Below are positions 41,772-51,328 of a DNA stretch of 64,000 nt, piece after piece. The stretch lies in the NCBI GenBank assembly GCA_964568145.1, contig CAZMOZ010000004.1, positions 124,001 to 188,000 on the forward strand, given 5' to 3'. Made by a program: the position numbers and the translations under genes. The DNA is from DSVZ01 sp964568145. Lineage in GTDB: Bacteria; Verrucomicrobiota; Verrucomicrobiia; Limisphaerales; J093. The first letter of the stretch is position 1. Each line of letters starts with the position of its first letter. The notes beneath the pieces are model-generated. The model was not told where the DNA came from, ran no database searches, and saw nothing but the letters and a program-made list of their open reading frames with translations.

Positions 41772-42779
41772 TCAGCTCGCGGCGCGGCGCAGCCGGTCCG
41801 CCACGCCGGCCCACTCCGGGGTTTCGGGCACGGCCTCGGCCACGATGGTTTCCGCGCCCCGCTCGTCGCAGCGATGCAGCTCGGCGTACAAGGCGCGCGC
41901 ATAAGCCGCGGCGTCGTGTGGAATCACGCTCACGCCGCCCAGACCGGCCGGCGACGGCACGTGGGTGTGGGCGACAACGAACGCGCGCGACGTGGCGCGA
42001 CCGTGCGCGGCCAGTTCGCGCCGGAGCCCGGCGTCGTCCGCCCAGGCCAGCACCAGCAACCGCGCGCGCGGCGCATAATGCCTCGGCATCTGGCCCGGAC
42101 TGCGCCACACCGCGTCCGGCGCGGTCACGGACGCGGTTTCCACCTCGCCCAACACCGCCGCCAGCGCGCCGGCGTGGATCATTCCCGGCCGCAGCACCCG
42201 CGGCGGTTGGACGGTCAGATCGAGCACGGTGGATTCCACGCCCACCTGGCACGGTCCGCCGTCCACCACGGCCGGGACGCGGCCGCCTAGGCTTTTGAGC
42301 ACGTGCTCCGGCCGGGTGGGCGAAAGCTGGTTGGAAACGTTCGCGCTCGGCGCCGCCAGCGCCGCGCCGCACTCACGGATCAACGCCGGCATGAACGGAT
42401 GGCCGGGCCAGCGGATGCCCACGGTGGGCCCGCCCGCCGTGACCACCGCCGGAATGGCGGCCGCGCGCGGCAGCACCAGCGTCAAGGGCCCCGGCCAGAA
42501 CGCCCGGGCCAGCACGTCCGCCGCCGTCGGCCATTCGATGACGCACGCCCGCGCCAGCTCCAGACTCGCGACGTGGACGATGATCGGGTTGCCGGCCGGG
42601 CGGTCTTTGACCTCGAAAATGCGGCGCACCGCGGCGGCGTTGGTGGCCACGGCGGCCAGGCCGTACACGGTTTCGGTGGGCACGGCGACCACTTCGCCGG
42701 CGCGCAGCAGCGCCGCGGACCGTTCCACCGCCTGGCGGAACAGTTCGGGCGTGTGCGTGGGCAGCAACTCGGTGTGCAT
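41772..42779 (-). CDS. tsaC: L-threonylcarbamoyladenylate synthase (Sua5/TsaC family)
   Basis: 335 residues, the long Sua5 form: a YrdC/TsaC domain (VVAVPTETVYGLAAVATN, FEVKDRPAGNPIIVHVAS, FWPGPLTLVLPR, APSANVSNQLSPT) and a C-terminal Sua5 domain (about residues 200-330). It makes threonylcarbamoyl-AMP for the t6A37 modification of ANN-decoding tRNAs. The start ATG 42779 matches the family. No other t6A gene is adjacent. Confidence 0.93.
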   Translation of the reverse strand: MHTELLPTHTPELFRQAVERSAALLRAGEVVAVPTETVYGLAAVATNAAAVRRIFEVKDRPAGNPIIVHVASLELARACVIEWPTAADVLARAFWPGPLTLVLPRAAAIPAVVTAGGPTVGIRWPGHPFMPALIRECGAALAAPSANVSNQLSPTRPEHVLKSLGGRVPAVVDGGPCQVGVESTVLDLTVQPPRVLRPGMIHAGALAAVLGEVETASVTAPDAVWRSPGQMPRHYAPRARLLVLAWADDAGLRRELAAHGRATSRAFVVAHTHVPSPAGLGGVSVIPHDAAAYARALYAELHRCDERGAETIVAEAVPETPEWAGVADRLRRAAS

Positions 42780-43077
42780 GACCTGGCGGCCCGCAGCCGG
42801 ACTCCGGCGCGGGCGCGGGGTGTCAACTTAGCCGGAACGGCCGCTTTGAAAAACCACGGAATGCACGCCAGTGGACACGAATCCGGAGACAGCGACACGG
42901 GCTCCAGGCAGACGTGCGGCTGTAACAGCGGGCGGCTCATTCCGGGGTTGCCGGCCGCGGGCGGGGCGGACTACTTTGCGCCGCAGTCCGGGTGAGCCGC
43001 GCCCGAGCGTGATCCGTTGCGCGTCCCCGCCGGGAGCGGCGCGCGAACCCGGACCGCTGAACCAAGCTGAGGAATTC
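42780..43077. other. Gap without recognisable gene
   Basis: This is the divergent region between tsaC and the zinc-ribbon protein gene. The plus-strand frame is open from 42871, but the protein-like part only begins at 43078. I see no repeat of the families found elsewhere. The stretch directly before 43078 has GCTGAGGAATTC, a plausible Shine-Dalgarno for the ATG. Confidence 0.5.
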
Positions 43078-43740
43078 ATGCTGGAATGGAACATCCAGGC
43101 GCGGGCCCAGGCCTGCCAGGGCTGCGGCCGCGCCTTCAAGAACCGGGAACCGTTGCACACGCTCCTGTTCGATGAGCGCCAGGCGTATCATCGCCTGGAC
43201 GTGTGCGAAGCCTGCTGGCAGGCGGCGCACGCCCAAGGCAGCAACCACCGCCGCGGCTTCATCTCGCACTGGGAGAGCCTTTACGAGCCGCCGCCGGCCG
43301 AGCCGCCCGAGCCGATCCAGAAGGAGACCGCCGAAAGCCTGCTCCGCAAGCTGGTGGCCTTGAACGCGCCGGAACACGCCGGCAGCGTCTTCATCCTAGC
43401 CGTCATGCTCGAACGGAAGCGGATTTTGAAGGTCAAGGCCCAGACCTGCGAGGCGGGACGGCGCCTGCTGATCTACGAGCACGCGCGCACCGGCGACGTG
43501 TTCACCATCCAGGACCCCGAGCTGCGGCTGGACCAGTCGGACACGGTGCAAAGCGAGGTCGCGCAACTGCTGGAGCACGGCTTGCCTGCGGCTCCGGCCG
43601 CCCCGGCGTCGGTTGTTGAAGGCGCCGCGACGGCGACGACGGATGTCCCGGCTCAAGCGCCGGAAGCTGTCGCGGTTCCGCCGGCCGGGCATTCCGCGTC
43701 CGGGCCGGACCGGCCGCCGGACACCGCGCCCGCGTCATGA
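43078..43740 (+). CDS. Zinc-ribbon-like protein of unknown function upstream of rnc
   Basis: 220 residues from ATG 43078, preceded by GAGG at good spacing. The N-terminus has CQGCGRAF and, about 30 residues later, VCEACWQAAH: two Cys pairs that could bind one zinc. The middle is helical with ILAVMLERKRILKVKAQ and a RTGDVFTIQDPELRLDQ strand. The last 45 residues are Ala/Pro-rich and probably disordered. Its last four bases overlap the rnc start (ATGA), so the two are translationally coupled, which suggests a link with RNA metabolism. I have no family name for it beyond a possible conserved hypothetical. Confidence 0.7.
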   Translation: MLEWNIQARAQACQGCGRAFKNREPLHTLLFDERQAYHRLDVCEACWQAAHAQGSNHRRGFISHWESLYEPPPAEPPEPIQKETAESLLRKLVALNAPEHAGSVFILAVMLERKRILKVKAQTCEAGRRLLIYEHARTGDVFTIQDPELRLDQSDTVQSEVAQLLEHGLPAAPAAPASVVEGAATATTDVPAQAPEAVAVPPAGHSASGPDRPPDTAPAS

Positions 43741-44444
43741 GCGAACTCGATGCCTTGCAGGCGGCCCTGGGCTGCCAGTTCAAAGACCGCGGTCTGCTGC
43801 GACTGGCGCTCACGCATCCTTCGGTGACGCATGAGCAGGGCGTGAAGCTCCAGCACAACCAACGGCTGGAGTTCCTCGGGGACTCGGTGCTCGAGTTGAT
43901 TTTGACGCACGAGTTGTACCGGCGTTTTCCCGACTGGGGCGAAGGCACGCTCACCCAGGCGCGCGCGCGGCTGGTGAACCGGCGCTTCCTGGCCGAGCGC
44001 GCCCGCCGGCTGGGGCTGGGGCCTTACCTGGTGCTCAGCCGCGGTGAGGAGATGAGCGGCGGCCGTGACCGGACTTCCACGCTGGCCGACACGTTCGAGG
44101 CGCTGGTGGGGGCGCTGTTTCTGGACGGCGGCCTGGAGGCCGCGCGGGCGTTCGTGATCCGGCTGTTCGAATCGGAGCTGGGTGTGTTGCCCTCCACCCC
44201 CGACGCGGAGAATCCGAAGGGCCAGCTTCAAGAACGCCTCCAGGCCACCTCGGCCAATCCGCCCGAGTACCGGCTCATGGCCGCCACCGGGCCGGACCAT
44301 GATCGGCAGTTCGAATGCGCGGTAAGCCACGGCGGCGTGGAACTCGGCCGCGGCCGCGGCAAGAGCAAAAAGGAGGCGGAAGCGGCGGCGGCGGCGGACG
44401 CGTTGCGGAAGTTGGGCGCGGCGCCCGCGACCTGCGGGGCCTAG
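43737..44444 (+). CDS. rnc: Ribonuclease III
   Basis: 235 residues, normal length. The RNase III signature reads NQRLEFLGDSVLELIL, with the second acidic cluster in TLADTFEALVGALFLDGG. The C-terminal double-stranded-RNA-binding domain spans about residues 160-230 (NPKGQLQERLQATSANPPEY, then GKSKKEAEAAAAADALRKL). It cleaves double-stranded RNA in rRNA processing and RNA decay. It overlaps the upstream gene by ATGA and converges on the sialidase-like gene with a 4-nt overlap of stops. Confidence 0.95.
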   Translation: MSELDALQAALGCQFKDRGLLRLALTHPSVTHEQGVKLQHNQRLEFLGDSVLELILTHELYRRFPDWGEGTLTQARARLVNRRFLAERARRLGLGPYLVLSRGEEMSGGRDRTSTLADTFEALVGALFLDGGLEAARAFVIRLFESELGVLPSTPDAENPKGQLQERLQATSANPPEYRLMAATGPDHDRQFECAVSHGGVELGRGRGKSKKEAEAAAAADALRKLGAAPATCGA

Positions 44445-45706
44445 CGGGGATCGCCCGCCAGGATCCACGCCTCATTGAACCGGACGTGTTTGATGGACTT
44501 GGCGGCCGGGTCGCCGTCCACGTCACGCGGCAGGCTGCGGCGGTTCAGGTGATAACTGTACGTCGCGTGCAATGAGCCGTCGCGGGCCTGCATGATGGAC
44601 GGGTAGTGATACGAGCCGGCTTCCGGTCCGGGCTCGTCGCGCTCGAGGTGGCGCTGCCATTTCCAGGCGCGGCCGTCGTCGTCGGAGAGTTTCACCACCA
44701 AGCTGTGCCGGCCGCGCTCGGTGTCGTTGTTGATGAGCACCCAGTTGCCGTTGCGCAGGCGGTAAATCTCGGCGCCCGCGCCGGGGTCGGGTTGTTCGCT
44801 GTCGGTCACGGCGGACCAGCTTTCCCCGCGGTCGCGGGACCACGCCTGCTGGAGCCGCTTGGGCGGCGGGCCGTTGTCGCGCATGAGCGTGTACAGGGCA
44901 CCGTCGCGGCCCTGGACGATGCTGGGCTGGATGTTGCCCGCGCCGATCAACGGCACGCTCGTGCGCCAGGTGTGGCCCCAGTCGTCGGTGATGGCCATGA
45001 GCGAGAAGCTGAAGCCGTCATGGTACAGCGGCAGGATCAGGCGCCGGCCATCGAGCAGAAACGGCCGGGCGCGCGGCATCCAGCCCAGCCGGCAATACAG
45101 CTTGTCGCCGGCGTGCTGGCGCATGGCCTGGAGGAAATCCCCGGCTTCGCGGCGGGTGCGTTCAGGCAGGGTCATGCCGGCCACCAACGCCTCGAGTTCT
45201 GGCAGGCGGCGCGCCACGGCTTCCGCGAATTCCGGCCCCGGTTTGATATGCACCACTTCGCTCGCTTCCCAGCGCGGCGGGCCGGGGCGGTGGTAGTCCG
45301 GGGAAATCCGGCATTTGAGCAGCGCGCTTTCCCAGGTGTTGGCTTGGATGGTGGTGTGGAACAGCCACAGCCGGCCGCGCGGGTCAATGAACAGGCACGG
45401 ATTGCCGTCGGGCAGGCCGGGCGTGTCGGACATCACAAACGGCGCGCTCCAGGCTTTCGCGCCGCGTTTCTTGCGGGCGCCTATGATCTGCACGTCGTCG
45501 GCCGTGCGTTCGCCCGTGCCGCGGAACCAGCAGACCAGCAGGTCGCCCCGCGGCGTTTCGACGATGCACGAGGCGTGGTTGTGCAGGACCTCGAGCGGGA
45601 AGATCAGTTCGGACTCGAGGAACGGCGCTTCTTGTTTCCCGGCGGCCCGCGCCGCGACGACGGCGCAGCCCAACGCGGCCAGCAACCCAAGCGTGCGAGG
45701 TGACAT
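44441..45706 (-). CDS. Secreted sialidase-like (BNR-repeat) exo-glycosidase family protein
   Basis: 421 residues from ATG 45706, chosen for its signal peptide (MSPRTLGLLAALGCAVVAAR). The six-bladed sialidase-type propeller is recognisable from repeated BNR-like S-x-D-x-G-x-x-W units such as WSRDRGESWSAV and ITDDWGHTWRTS, with CWFRGTGER near the N-terminus. Members of this group are annotated as exo-alpha-sialidases, but many PVC members probably act on other glycans or only bind them. The long open frame upstream to 46216 lies opposite rsmB and is not part of the gene. Confidence 0.82.
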   Translation of the reverse strand: MSPRTLGLLAALGCAVVAARAAGKQEAPFLESELIFPLEVLHNHASCIVETPRGDLLVCWFRGTGERTADDVQIIGARKKRGAKAWSAPFVMSDTPGLPDGNPCLFIDPRGRLWLFHTTIQANTWESALLKCRISPDYHRPGPPRWEASEVVHIKPGPEFAEAVARRLPELEALVAGMTLPERTRREAGDFLQAMRQHAGDKLYCRLGWMPRARPFLLDGRRLILPLYHDGFSFSLMAITDDWGHTWRTSVPLIGAGNIQPSIVQGRDGALYTLMRDNGPPPKRLQQAWSRDRGESWSAVTDSEQPDPGAGAEIYRLRNGNWVLINNDTERGRHSLVVKLSDDDGRAWKWQRHLERDEPGPEAGSYHYPSIMQARDGSLHATYSYHLNRRSLPRDVDGDPAAKSIKHVRFNEAWILAGDPR

Positions 45707-45915
45707 GGCCGGACTAAACGCGGCGGCGGAGCGCCTGTAAAGCCGGGAACGGGGGATCGTGCCCGTCCGGTCGTGGTTTTCCGCGCCACGCGTAAAACCG
45801 CCGATGTCCAACCCGATCCGCTCATCCCGACGGTGCGCGCGTTCAGCGGCGGGAGGCGTGGCGCCCACCACAGCACCTGGGGCGGGTGCGCCCCAGTTCA
45901 AACAAGTCGCTCCGC

Positions 45916-47193
45916 CTACGCAGCCTGGTCCAGGGCGGCTAGGTACGCGCCGTCGGTCTGACTTTCGGGGGGGAAGAGTTCGCGCTCGGCACTCAGGCGG
46001 AAATCGGGATGCGCGGCGAGAAAGGCGTCCACCACACCGCGGTTTTCCTCGGGTTCGAGGCTGCACGTGCTGTACACGAGCCGGCCGCCCGGCCGCAGCC
46101 AGGGCACGGCCTTTTCCAACAGGCCGAGCTGGGTCTGGCGCAGCCGGGTGATTTCCTCCGGGCGGAGCCGCCAGCGGAGGTCCAGCCGGCGCCGGATCAC
46201 GCCGGTGTTCGAGCACGGGGCGTCCACGAGGATGCGGTCAAACTCGCGGTAGGGTGACTCCTCGAGAGTGGCCACGGCGGTGCATTCGGCGCAAAGCCGC
46301 TCGCAGTTTTCCACTAGGCGCTGCCGGCGGCTGGCCACGGGTTCGACGGCCACGAGCTTCAGGTCGTTTTCCACCATCTGGGCCAGCCGGGTGGTCTTGC
46401 CGCCGGGCGCGGCGCAAAGGTCGAGGATGCGGTCGCCCGGCTGCGGGTCGAGCAGGTGTGGCGCGAGCAGCGTGCTGGGGTCCTGCACGTAAAACCAGCC
46501 TTCCTGCAAGCTCTTCAACCGCGCCAGCGGCGGATGAGAACGCAGCTCGAAGACGAGGTTCTCCGGCGTCCAGTCGTACCGCCGGAAATCGTAATCCACG
46601 TCCTCGGCCCGCCAGCGTTCGAGAAGCTTGGCGGGGTCGGCCATCAGGGTGTTTACGCGGACAAAGGTGCGGGCGGGCTGGTTGTTCCATTCGAGCAGGC
46701 GCAGCGTCCCGGCTTCGCCCCAGCGGGCGGTCCAGCGGTCCAGCAGCCAGGCCGGATGCGACCACCCCCAGGCCGGGTCGGTGCGCTTGAGTTCCTCGAG
46801 CGCCGCGCGGGTGGCGTCCCGTTCCCGGGCATAGCCTCGGAGAACGGCGTTGACGAACGCCGCCGGGCCAGGCGGGGCCAGGCTCACGGTTTCAAAGACG
46901 GCCGCGTGATCCGGTACGCGGTCGAGCCAGAAAAGCTGGTACAGTCCCAGCCGCAGCGGCACCCGGACCTCCGGCCTTTGGGGGCGGCCGGCGGACTTCT
47001 GCTCGATCAGCCAGTCCAGCGGCGCCTGCCAGCGCACCGTGCCGAAGGCAAGTTCCTGCGCCAGGCTCCGATCCGCCGCCGAAAGGCGCGCCCCGGCCAG
47101 CTCGGCCTCCAACAAATCCTCGATGTAGCCCGCGCCCGCTTCCCGTGCCAACAAGGCACGGCAGGCAATTTCTCTTGGTTTGCGCTGCTGCAC
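45916..47193 (-). CDS. rsmB: 16S rRNA (cytosine-967-C5)-methyltransferase RsmB
   Basis: 425 residues from GTG 47193 (VQQRKPREIACRALL), which matches the usual N-terminus; the frame is open to 47301 but would run into the divergent greA-like gene. An NusB-like RNA-binding domain occupies about residues 1-130 (LSAADRSLAQELAFGTVRW). The SAM domain follows with LDLCAAPGGKTTRLAQ, VDAPCSNTGVIRR (general Cys) and VYSTCSLEPEENRGVV (catalytic Cys). It makes m5C967 in 16S rRNA. Confidence 0.93.
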   Translation of the reverse strand: MQQRKPREIACRALLAREAGAGYIEDLLEAELAGARLSAADRSLAQELAFGTVRWQAPLDWLIEQKSAGRPQRPEVRVPLRLGLYQLFWLDRVPDHAAVFETVSLAPPGPAAFVNAVLRGYARERDATRAALEELKRTDPAWGWSHPAWLLDRWTARWGEAGTLRLLEWNNQPARTFVRVNTLMADPAKLLERWRAEDVDYDFRRYDWTPENLVFELRSHPPLARLKSLQEGWFYVQDPSTLLAPHLLDPQPGDRILDLCAAPGGKTTRLAQMVENDLKLVAVEPVASRRQRLVENCERLCAECTAVATLEESPYREFDRILVDAPCSNTGVIRRRLDLRWRLRPEEITRLRQTQLGLLEKAVPWLRPGGRLVYSTCSLEPEENRGVVDAFLAAHPDFRLSAERELFPPESQTDGAYLAALDQAA

Positions 47194-47240
47194 TTGGCAA
47201 TAATGCCCGTCGCGTTGTTGGAAGCGAGCCGTAAACGGAC

Positions 47241-49403
47241 ATGAAGGAAGAGCTTGAGAGTCTGGTATCGGCCGGCAAGATCGAACGCCGGCATGTTGCA
47301 CCGCTGCTGATCCTGATCGAAAGCGGGTTCTGTCAGCATCGGGGCTGGGGGTTTGGCCGCATCCGGCAGGTGGACCCGGTCTTTGGCCGGATGATCATTG
47401 ATTTCCAGGGCAAACCCGGTCACTCGATGGACTTGGGCTTTGCCGCCGAGCAGCTCAAACCCATCCCCCGCGACCACATCCTGGCGCGCAAGGCCGAGGA
47501 CCTCCAGGGCTTGCGCACCCTCGCCGCCCTCAAACATCTCGAAGTTATCAAGCTGGTGCTCCAAAGCCACGGCGGCCGGGCCACGGTGGAGCAGCTTCAG
47601 CAGGCGCTGGTACCTGATGTCATCGCCTCAGACTGGCGCAAGTGGTGGGAGGCCGCCCGGCTGGAGATGAAGAAAGACGGGCACTTCGTCGTGCCGTTGA
47701 AGAAGACCGAGCCGATCGTTTACCAGGAGGGCGAAACGCCGCTCCAAGCCCGTCTCCTCCAGGATTTTCGCGCCGCCAAAGGCCTGAAGGCCCGCCTCGT
47801 CGTGGCGGGGGAGCTGTTGAAGAACCTTTCCGAACTCACCGATCCCAAGGGTGCCATCGTCGAGGCGGCGGATGTTCTCAACAACGAGATCGCCACCCAC
47901 CAGCGCACCCAGCCCGCGCTGGCGCTCGAGGCGATCTTCATGCGCGAAGACCTGCAGGCCGCGGTGGGCCAGGCGCCGCAGCCCGGCGAGATCACCCCGC
48001 AAGCCGTCTGGGACCAGGCGGACGACCCGGGCAAGGTACTCGAGCAGGTGTCGGGGCCGCGCCAGAAGCGCACCCTTCAGTCCTTTCGCGAGACCCACCC
48101 CGAGGCGTGGCATCTCACGGTGTTGAGCACCCTCAACAGCGTCAGCGCCCGGCTGTGCGCCGAGTGCGCCCGGCTGCTGATCGAGGCCGGCCATTTGCAA
48201 GCGCTCAAGGACCGGCTGGTGCGGCTCATCAGCCAGCACACCGCCAGCAGCGAACTGCTTCTGTGGCTGGCCAAGGAGCGCCGTTCCGACCAGTTTGCCG
48301 ACGTGCTCGGGCCGGAAGTCTTCCGGGCCATGCTCAGCGCCATCGAGCGCGACCAGTTCCAGGAAAAGAAATCCCGGAGGCTCCACGACTTCGTGATGGA
48401 CGACCACGACCTGCTGGTCGATCTGATCGAATCCGCCGACATCGAGATCATCAAGGACCTCACGCGGGCGCTCCAGCTTTCGCCCAGCTTCGACGACATG
48501 GACAAGCGCTCGCTGCTGGCGCGCATCGTCAAGCACTTCCCCGCCGTGCAGTCGCTCATTTCCGGCGAGCAGTCCCGCCAGGACAACACGCTGGTGGTTT
48601 CTTGGGAGAGCCTCGAACGCCGCCGCCAGGAATACCACGAGCTGGTCGAAAAGCGCATTCCGGCGAACTCGAAGGACATCGCCATCGCCCGCAGCTACGG
48701 CGACCTGCGCGAAAACCACGAGTACAAGGCCGCCAAGGAGCAGCATCGCCTGCTCATGGAGCGCAAGGCCGAGCTCGAAAACCAGCTCATGCGCGCCCGC
48801 GGCACCGACTTCAGCGACACCAAAGCCGACACCGTCGGCATCGGCACACGCGTGCAGATCACCGAACTGGGCCGCCAGCACACGGAGGTGGTCACGATCT
48901 TGGGCGCGTGGGATTTCGACACCGAGCGCCACATCGTCAGCTACCTCAGCCCGCTGGCGCAGTCCCTCATCGGGAAAAAGCCCGGCGACGAGGCGGAACT
49001 GGAGTTGGAAGGCCACCGCGCCCGCTACCGGATTGACTGGATCGAACCTTTCATGAAAGCGGCGCCTGCCGCCGGGGCACCCGCCGCCGTGGCGCCTCCA
49101 ACCCCGACACCGGCGGCCGAACCCGCGCTGGCCGTGGCCGAGGACCCGTCACTTGCGGCGCCCGCCTTGCTGGTGACTGAGGCGATGCCCCCCGCGCCAG
49201 CCGCGACACCTCCAGATGCGGCCATTAAACCCGTGCCCGCCCTGAGCGAGTCAACGGCGCCGCCGGCCCACGAAACCCAGCCTCCAGTCCCGGCGATCGC
49301 AGAAGCGGCATCGCCGTCTGCCAGTTTCGCCCCGCCGGCTGGCCCGGAGGTGGGCGAAGCCGGAACCGACCCCGCCCGGACGGAAGCCCAGCCAGCGGCT
49401 TGA
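47241..49403 (+). CDS. greA: Long GreA-like transcription elongation factor with ~450-residue N-terminal extension
   Basis: 720 residues; ordinary GreA has about 158. The C-terminal part (about residues 455-605) is a GreA: coiled coil with the catalytic-tip acidic motif YGDLRENHEYKAAKEQ, then a GreA/GreB C-terminal FKBP-like domain (GTRVQITELGRQHTEV, LSPLAQSLIGKKPGDEAEL). The first 450 residues hold an SH3-like opening (GWGFGRIRQVDPVFGRM) and long helical arrays. The last 110 residues are Ala/Pro-rich. Chlamydial GreA proteins are, from memory, also about 715 residues, so this is likely a PVC-wide architecture. It is divergent from rsmB with 47 nt between starts. Confidence 0.9.
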   Translation: MKEELESLVSAGKIERRHVAPLLILIESGFCQHRGWGFGRIRQVDPVFGRMIIDFQGKPGHSMDLGFAAEQLKPIPRDHILARKAEDLQGLRTLAALKHLEVIKLVLQSHGGRATVEQLQQALVPDVIASDWRKWWEAARLEMKKDGHFVVPLKKTEPIVYQEGETPLQARLLQDFRAAKGLKARLVVAGELLKNLSELTDPKGAIVEAADVLNNEIATHQRTQPALALEAIFMREDLQAAVGQAPQPGEITPQAVWDQADDPGKVLEQVSGPRQKRTLQSFRETHPEAWHLTVLSTLNSVSARLCAECARLLIEAGHLQALKDRLVRLISQHTASSELLLWLAKERRSDQFADVLGPEVFRAMLSAIERDQFQEKKSRRLHDFVMDDHDLLVDLIESADIEIIKDLTRALQLSPSFDDMDKRSLLARIVKHFPAVQSLISGEQSRQDNTLVVSWESLERRRQEYHELVEKRIPANSKDIAIARSYGDLRENHEYKAAKEQHRLLMERKAELENQLMRARGTDFSDTKADTVGIGTRVQITELGRQHTEVVTILGAWDFDTERHIVSYLSPLAQSLIGKKPGDEAELELEGHRARYRIDWIEPFMKAAPAAGAPAAVAPPTPTPAAEPALAVAEDPSLAAPALLVTEAMPPAPAATPPDAAIKPVPALSESTAPPAHETQPPVPAIAEAASPSASFAPPAGPEVGEAGTDPARTEAQPAA

Positions 49404-49872
49404 GGCCCGGAAAACGGTCTGCGTGCCGCTCATGTAGCCGGGGTAGCGGCAGCCATCCTTGGCTGCCGTAGAGGGAGGCATCCTGCCGCCCGGAATCTGC
49501 GGCGGAAAACACACCCACCAAGCACCGCCCGCGCCCCCACCGGACTGGAAGCCCGGCTCCACGGCCGGCAGAAAGCCGGCCGCTGCCCGGCAGACGCTAC
49601 GGCCCCTGGCTCAGGGGGGCCGGACCCGTCGCCCCTCAGCGAGGGGCGACCCACCTCCGCTGGCGGGAAGCCACACCCCTTTTACTCAAACGCACGCCCC
49701 CCCCCCGGAATTTCCGGTCGTTTCCGCTGGCTGCACAAAAGTGAGATGCGCCCCCGCCGTAGGCCCGCGCGATTTCCAAGTTGCGCCGCAGTCAGCGCCG
49801 TGCTCATTTGAGTGGCACAGAACCTTGTGCAACTGGCAACCGTGCCGCAAACCGTCAGTGAACTTTGACTCC
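49404..49872. repeat. Intergenic region with two family B segments and a C10 tract
   Basis: A family B copy in plus orientation lies at 49443-49603. The 23-nt GTCGCC/GGCGAC palindrome follows at 49628-49650. A run of ten C lies at 49697-49706, then the inverted family B end (GGCTGCACAAAAGTGAGATG) at about 49729-49748. The nested order suggests one copy inserted next to another. The promoter of the next gene is probably in the last 100 bp. Confidence 0.65.
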
Positions 49873-50790
49873 ATGAAAAACTCCGCCCCGCGATGCCGCC
49901 TCACCCGTCGTGAATTTCTCGGCCGCGCCACTGCGCTGGCCGGCGCCGCCTGGCTCGCTCCCGCCACCAGTTGGTCCGCCGCCACCGGCAAACGCACCCA
50001 CGCCGACCAGGTGCCGCTGGGCCGGACCGGACTCAAGTGCAGCCGGCTGGGCATCGGCACGGGCAGCCACAGCGGCAACGTCCAGAAGGCCTTGGGCAAG
50101 GAGACGTTCATCCGCCTGATCCATTACGCCTTCGACCAGGGCATCACCTACATTGACTGCGCCCAGAGCTACGCGACGTTCGAGTGGATCGGCGACGCCA
50201 TCAAGGGGTTGCCGCGCGAGGAGCTGTTCGTCCAGTCCAAGATCGGCGGCCAGCCGGAGAAGATCATGGAGACGATTGACCGGCACCGGAAGGTGTTCGA
50301 CACGGACTATGTGGACAGCCTGCTGGTGCATTGCATGGTCAAGGACCGTTGGACCGACGACTGGAAACGCATCATGGACGCCTTCGACGAGGCGCAGCAG
50401 AAGCAGTGGATCCGCGTCAAAGGCGTCTCCTGTCACAGCCTGCCGGCGCTCCGCACGGCCGCCGAGTCCCCGTGGACGCAGATTCATCTGGTGCGGCTCA
50501 ATCCGCAGGGCGCGCACGTGGACACGCCGGCCGAGACGTGGAACGCGAAGAGCGACCCCTCGCACCTACCGCCGGTGGTCGAGCAGCTTCAGCAGATGCG
50601 CGCCAAAGGCCGCGGCATCCTCGGCATGAAACTCGTCGGCGACGGCGACTTCACCCAGCCCGAGGACCGTGAGAAGGCCATGCAGTACGTCATGAAATCC
50701 GGGCTGGTGGATTCGGTGGTGGTGGGCTTCAAGAGCGCGGCCGAGATAGACGAGTCCATCGAGCGCATGAACCGCGCGCTGGCGGCCTGA
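49873..50790 (+). CDS. Tat-exported aldo/keto reductase
   Basis: 305 residues from ATG 49873. The Tat signal is RREFLGRATALAGAAWLAP. The aldo/keto reductase barrel follows: LGRTGLKCSRLGIGTG, TYIDCAQSYATFEWIGDAIK (catalytic Asp and Tyr), LFVQSKIGG (catalytic Lys), and DSLLVHCM (the His position). The C-terminal VDSVVVGFKSAAEIDESI is typical of the 2,5-diketo-D-gluconate reductase-like or YdhF-like group. The substrate is unknown, but export by Tat fits the other periplasmic sugar oxidoreductases of this genome. Confidence 0.9.
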   Translation: MKNSAPRCRLTRREFLGRATALAGAAWLAPATSWSAATGKRTHADQVPLGRTGLKCSRLGIGTGSHSGNVQKALGKETFIRLIHYAFDQGITYIDCAQSYATFEWIGDAIKGLPREELFVQSKIGGQPEKIMETIDRHRKVFDTDYVDSLLVHCMVKDRWTDDWKRIMDAFDEAQQKQWIRVKGVSCHSLPALRTAAESPWTQIHLVRLNPQGAHVDTPAETWNAKSDPSHLPPVVEQLQQMRAKGRGILGMKLVGDGDFTQPEDREKAMQYVMKSGLVDSVVVGFKSAAEIDESIERMNRALAA

Positions 50791-51328
50791 GCCGCGCGCC
50801 GGCGGTCGCAGAATCCGAAAACCGCAGTTGGCGGAAGAGTGCACGCACCCAACGTGCAGCTTTCCGCGCCCCATGTGGGAAACCAGTCTGCCGATCGCCC
50901 GCCTAAAGCACTGGTAGTCCTTGTCCAGGGTGCTGGAGTGAGGCGCACCCGGCCTTGGCGAGTGTGGGTGCCCCAATCCAAGTTTCGGATTGAAACCAAG
51001 TGCATCGCCAGGCAGAAATCCACAGAAATCCAGCGAAGGTTGACCACGGAGTTGGCGGATTCACCGATGGGAACGGGCTGACAGCTCGTCTGTAATGCCT
51101 GCCGGCACGCGGCGACAACGAACATTCTGAAGCTGCGGCGGTCCGTTCTCCTGACTCCTCCATCCGCGAAATCCCGGTAATCCGTTGGTTCATTGTCTGG
51201 CATCGTTCCAGCCGAACGGCTGGCGTGGCGCTCCCTTTTCACCGTTCACCCTTTCAACCAATCACTCGCACCTGAGCCGGACCAAACCCCGGCCTTGACC
51301 GCCCGCGCCGCCAGCCTAGCTTAAGTTC
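50791..51328. other. Intergenic region, no gene seen
   Basis: A half-copy of the GAAAACCG inverted-repeat type sits near 50816-50834 (CCGAAAACCGCAGTTGGCGG). The rest shows no recognisable protein, tRNA or repeat. Base composition is a little lower in GC than in the flanking genes. The pseudopilin promoter should lie near the right end. Confidence 0.5.

Noticed and set aside
45707..46216. N-terminal extension of the sialidase-like protein.
   Set aside because: It runs antisense to rsmB, lacks domains, and the signal peptide at 45706 gives a normal start.
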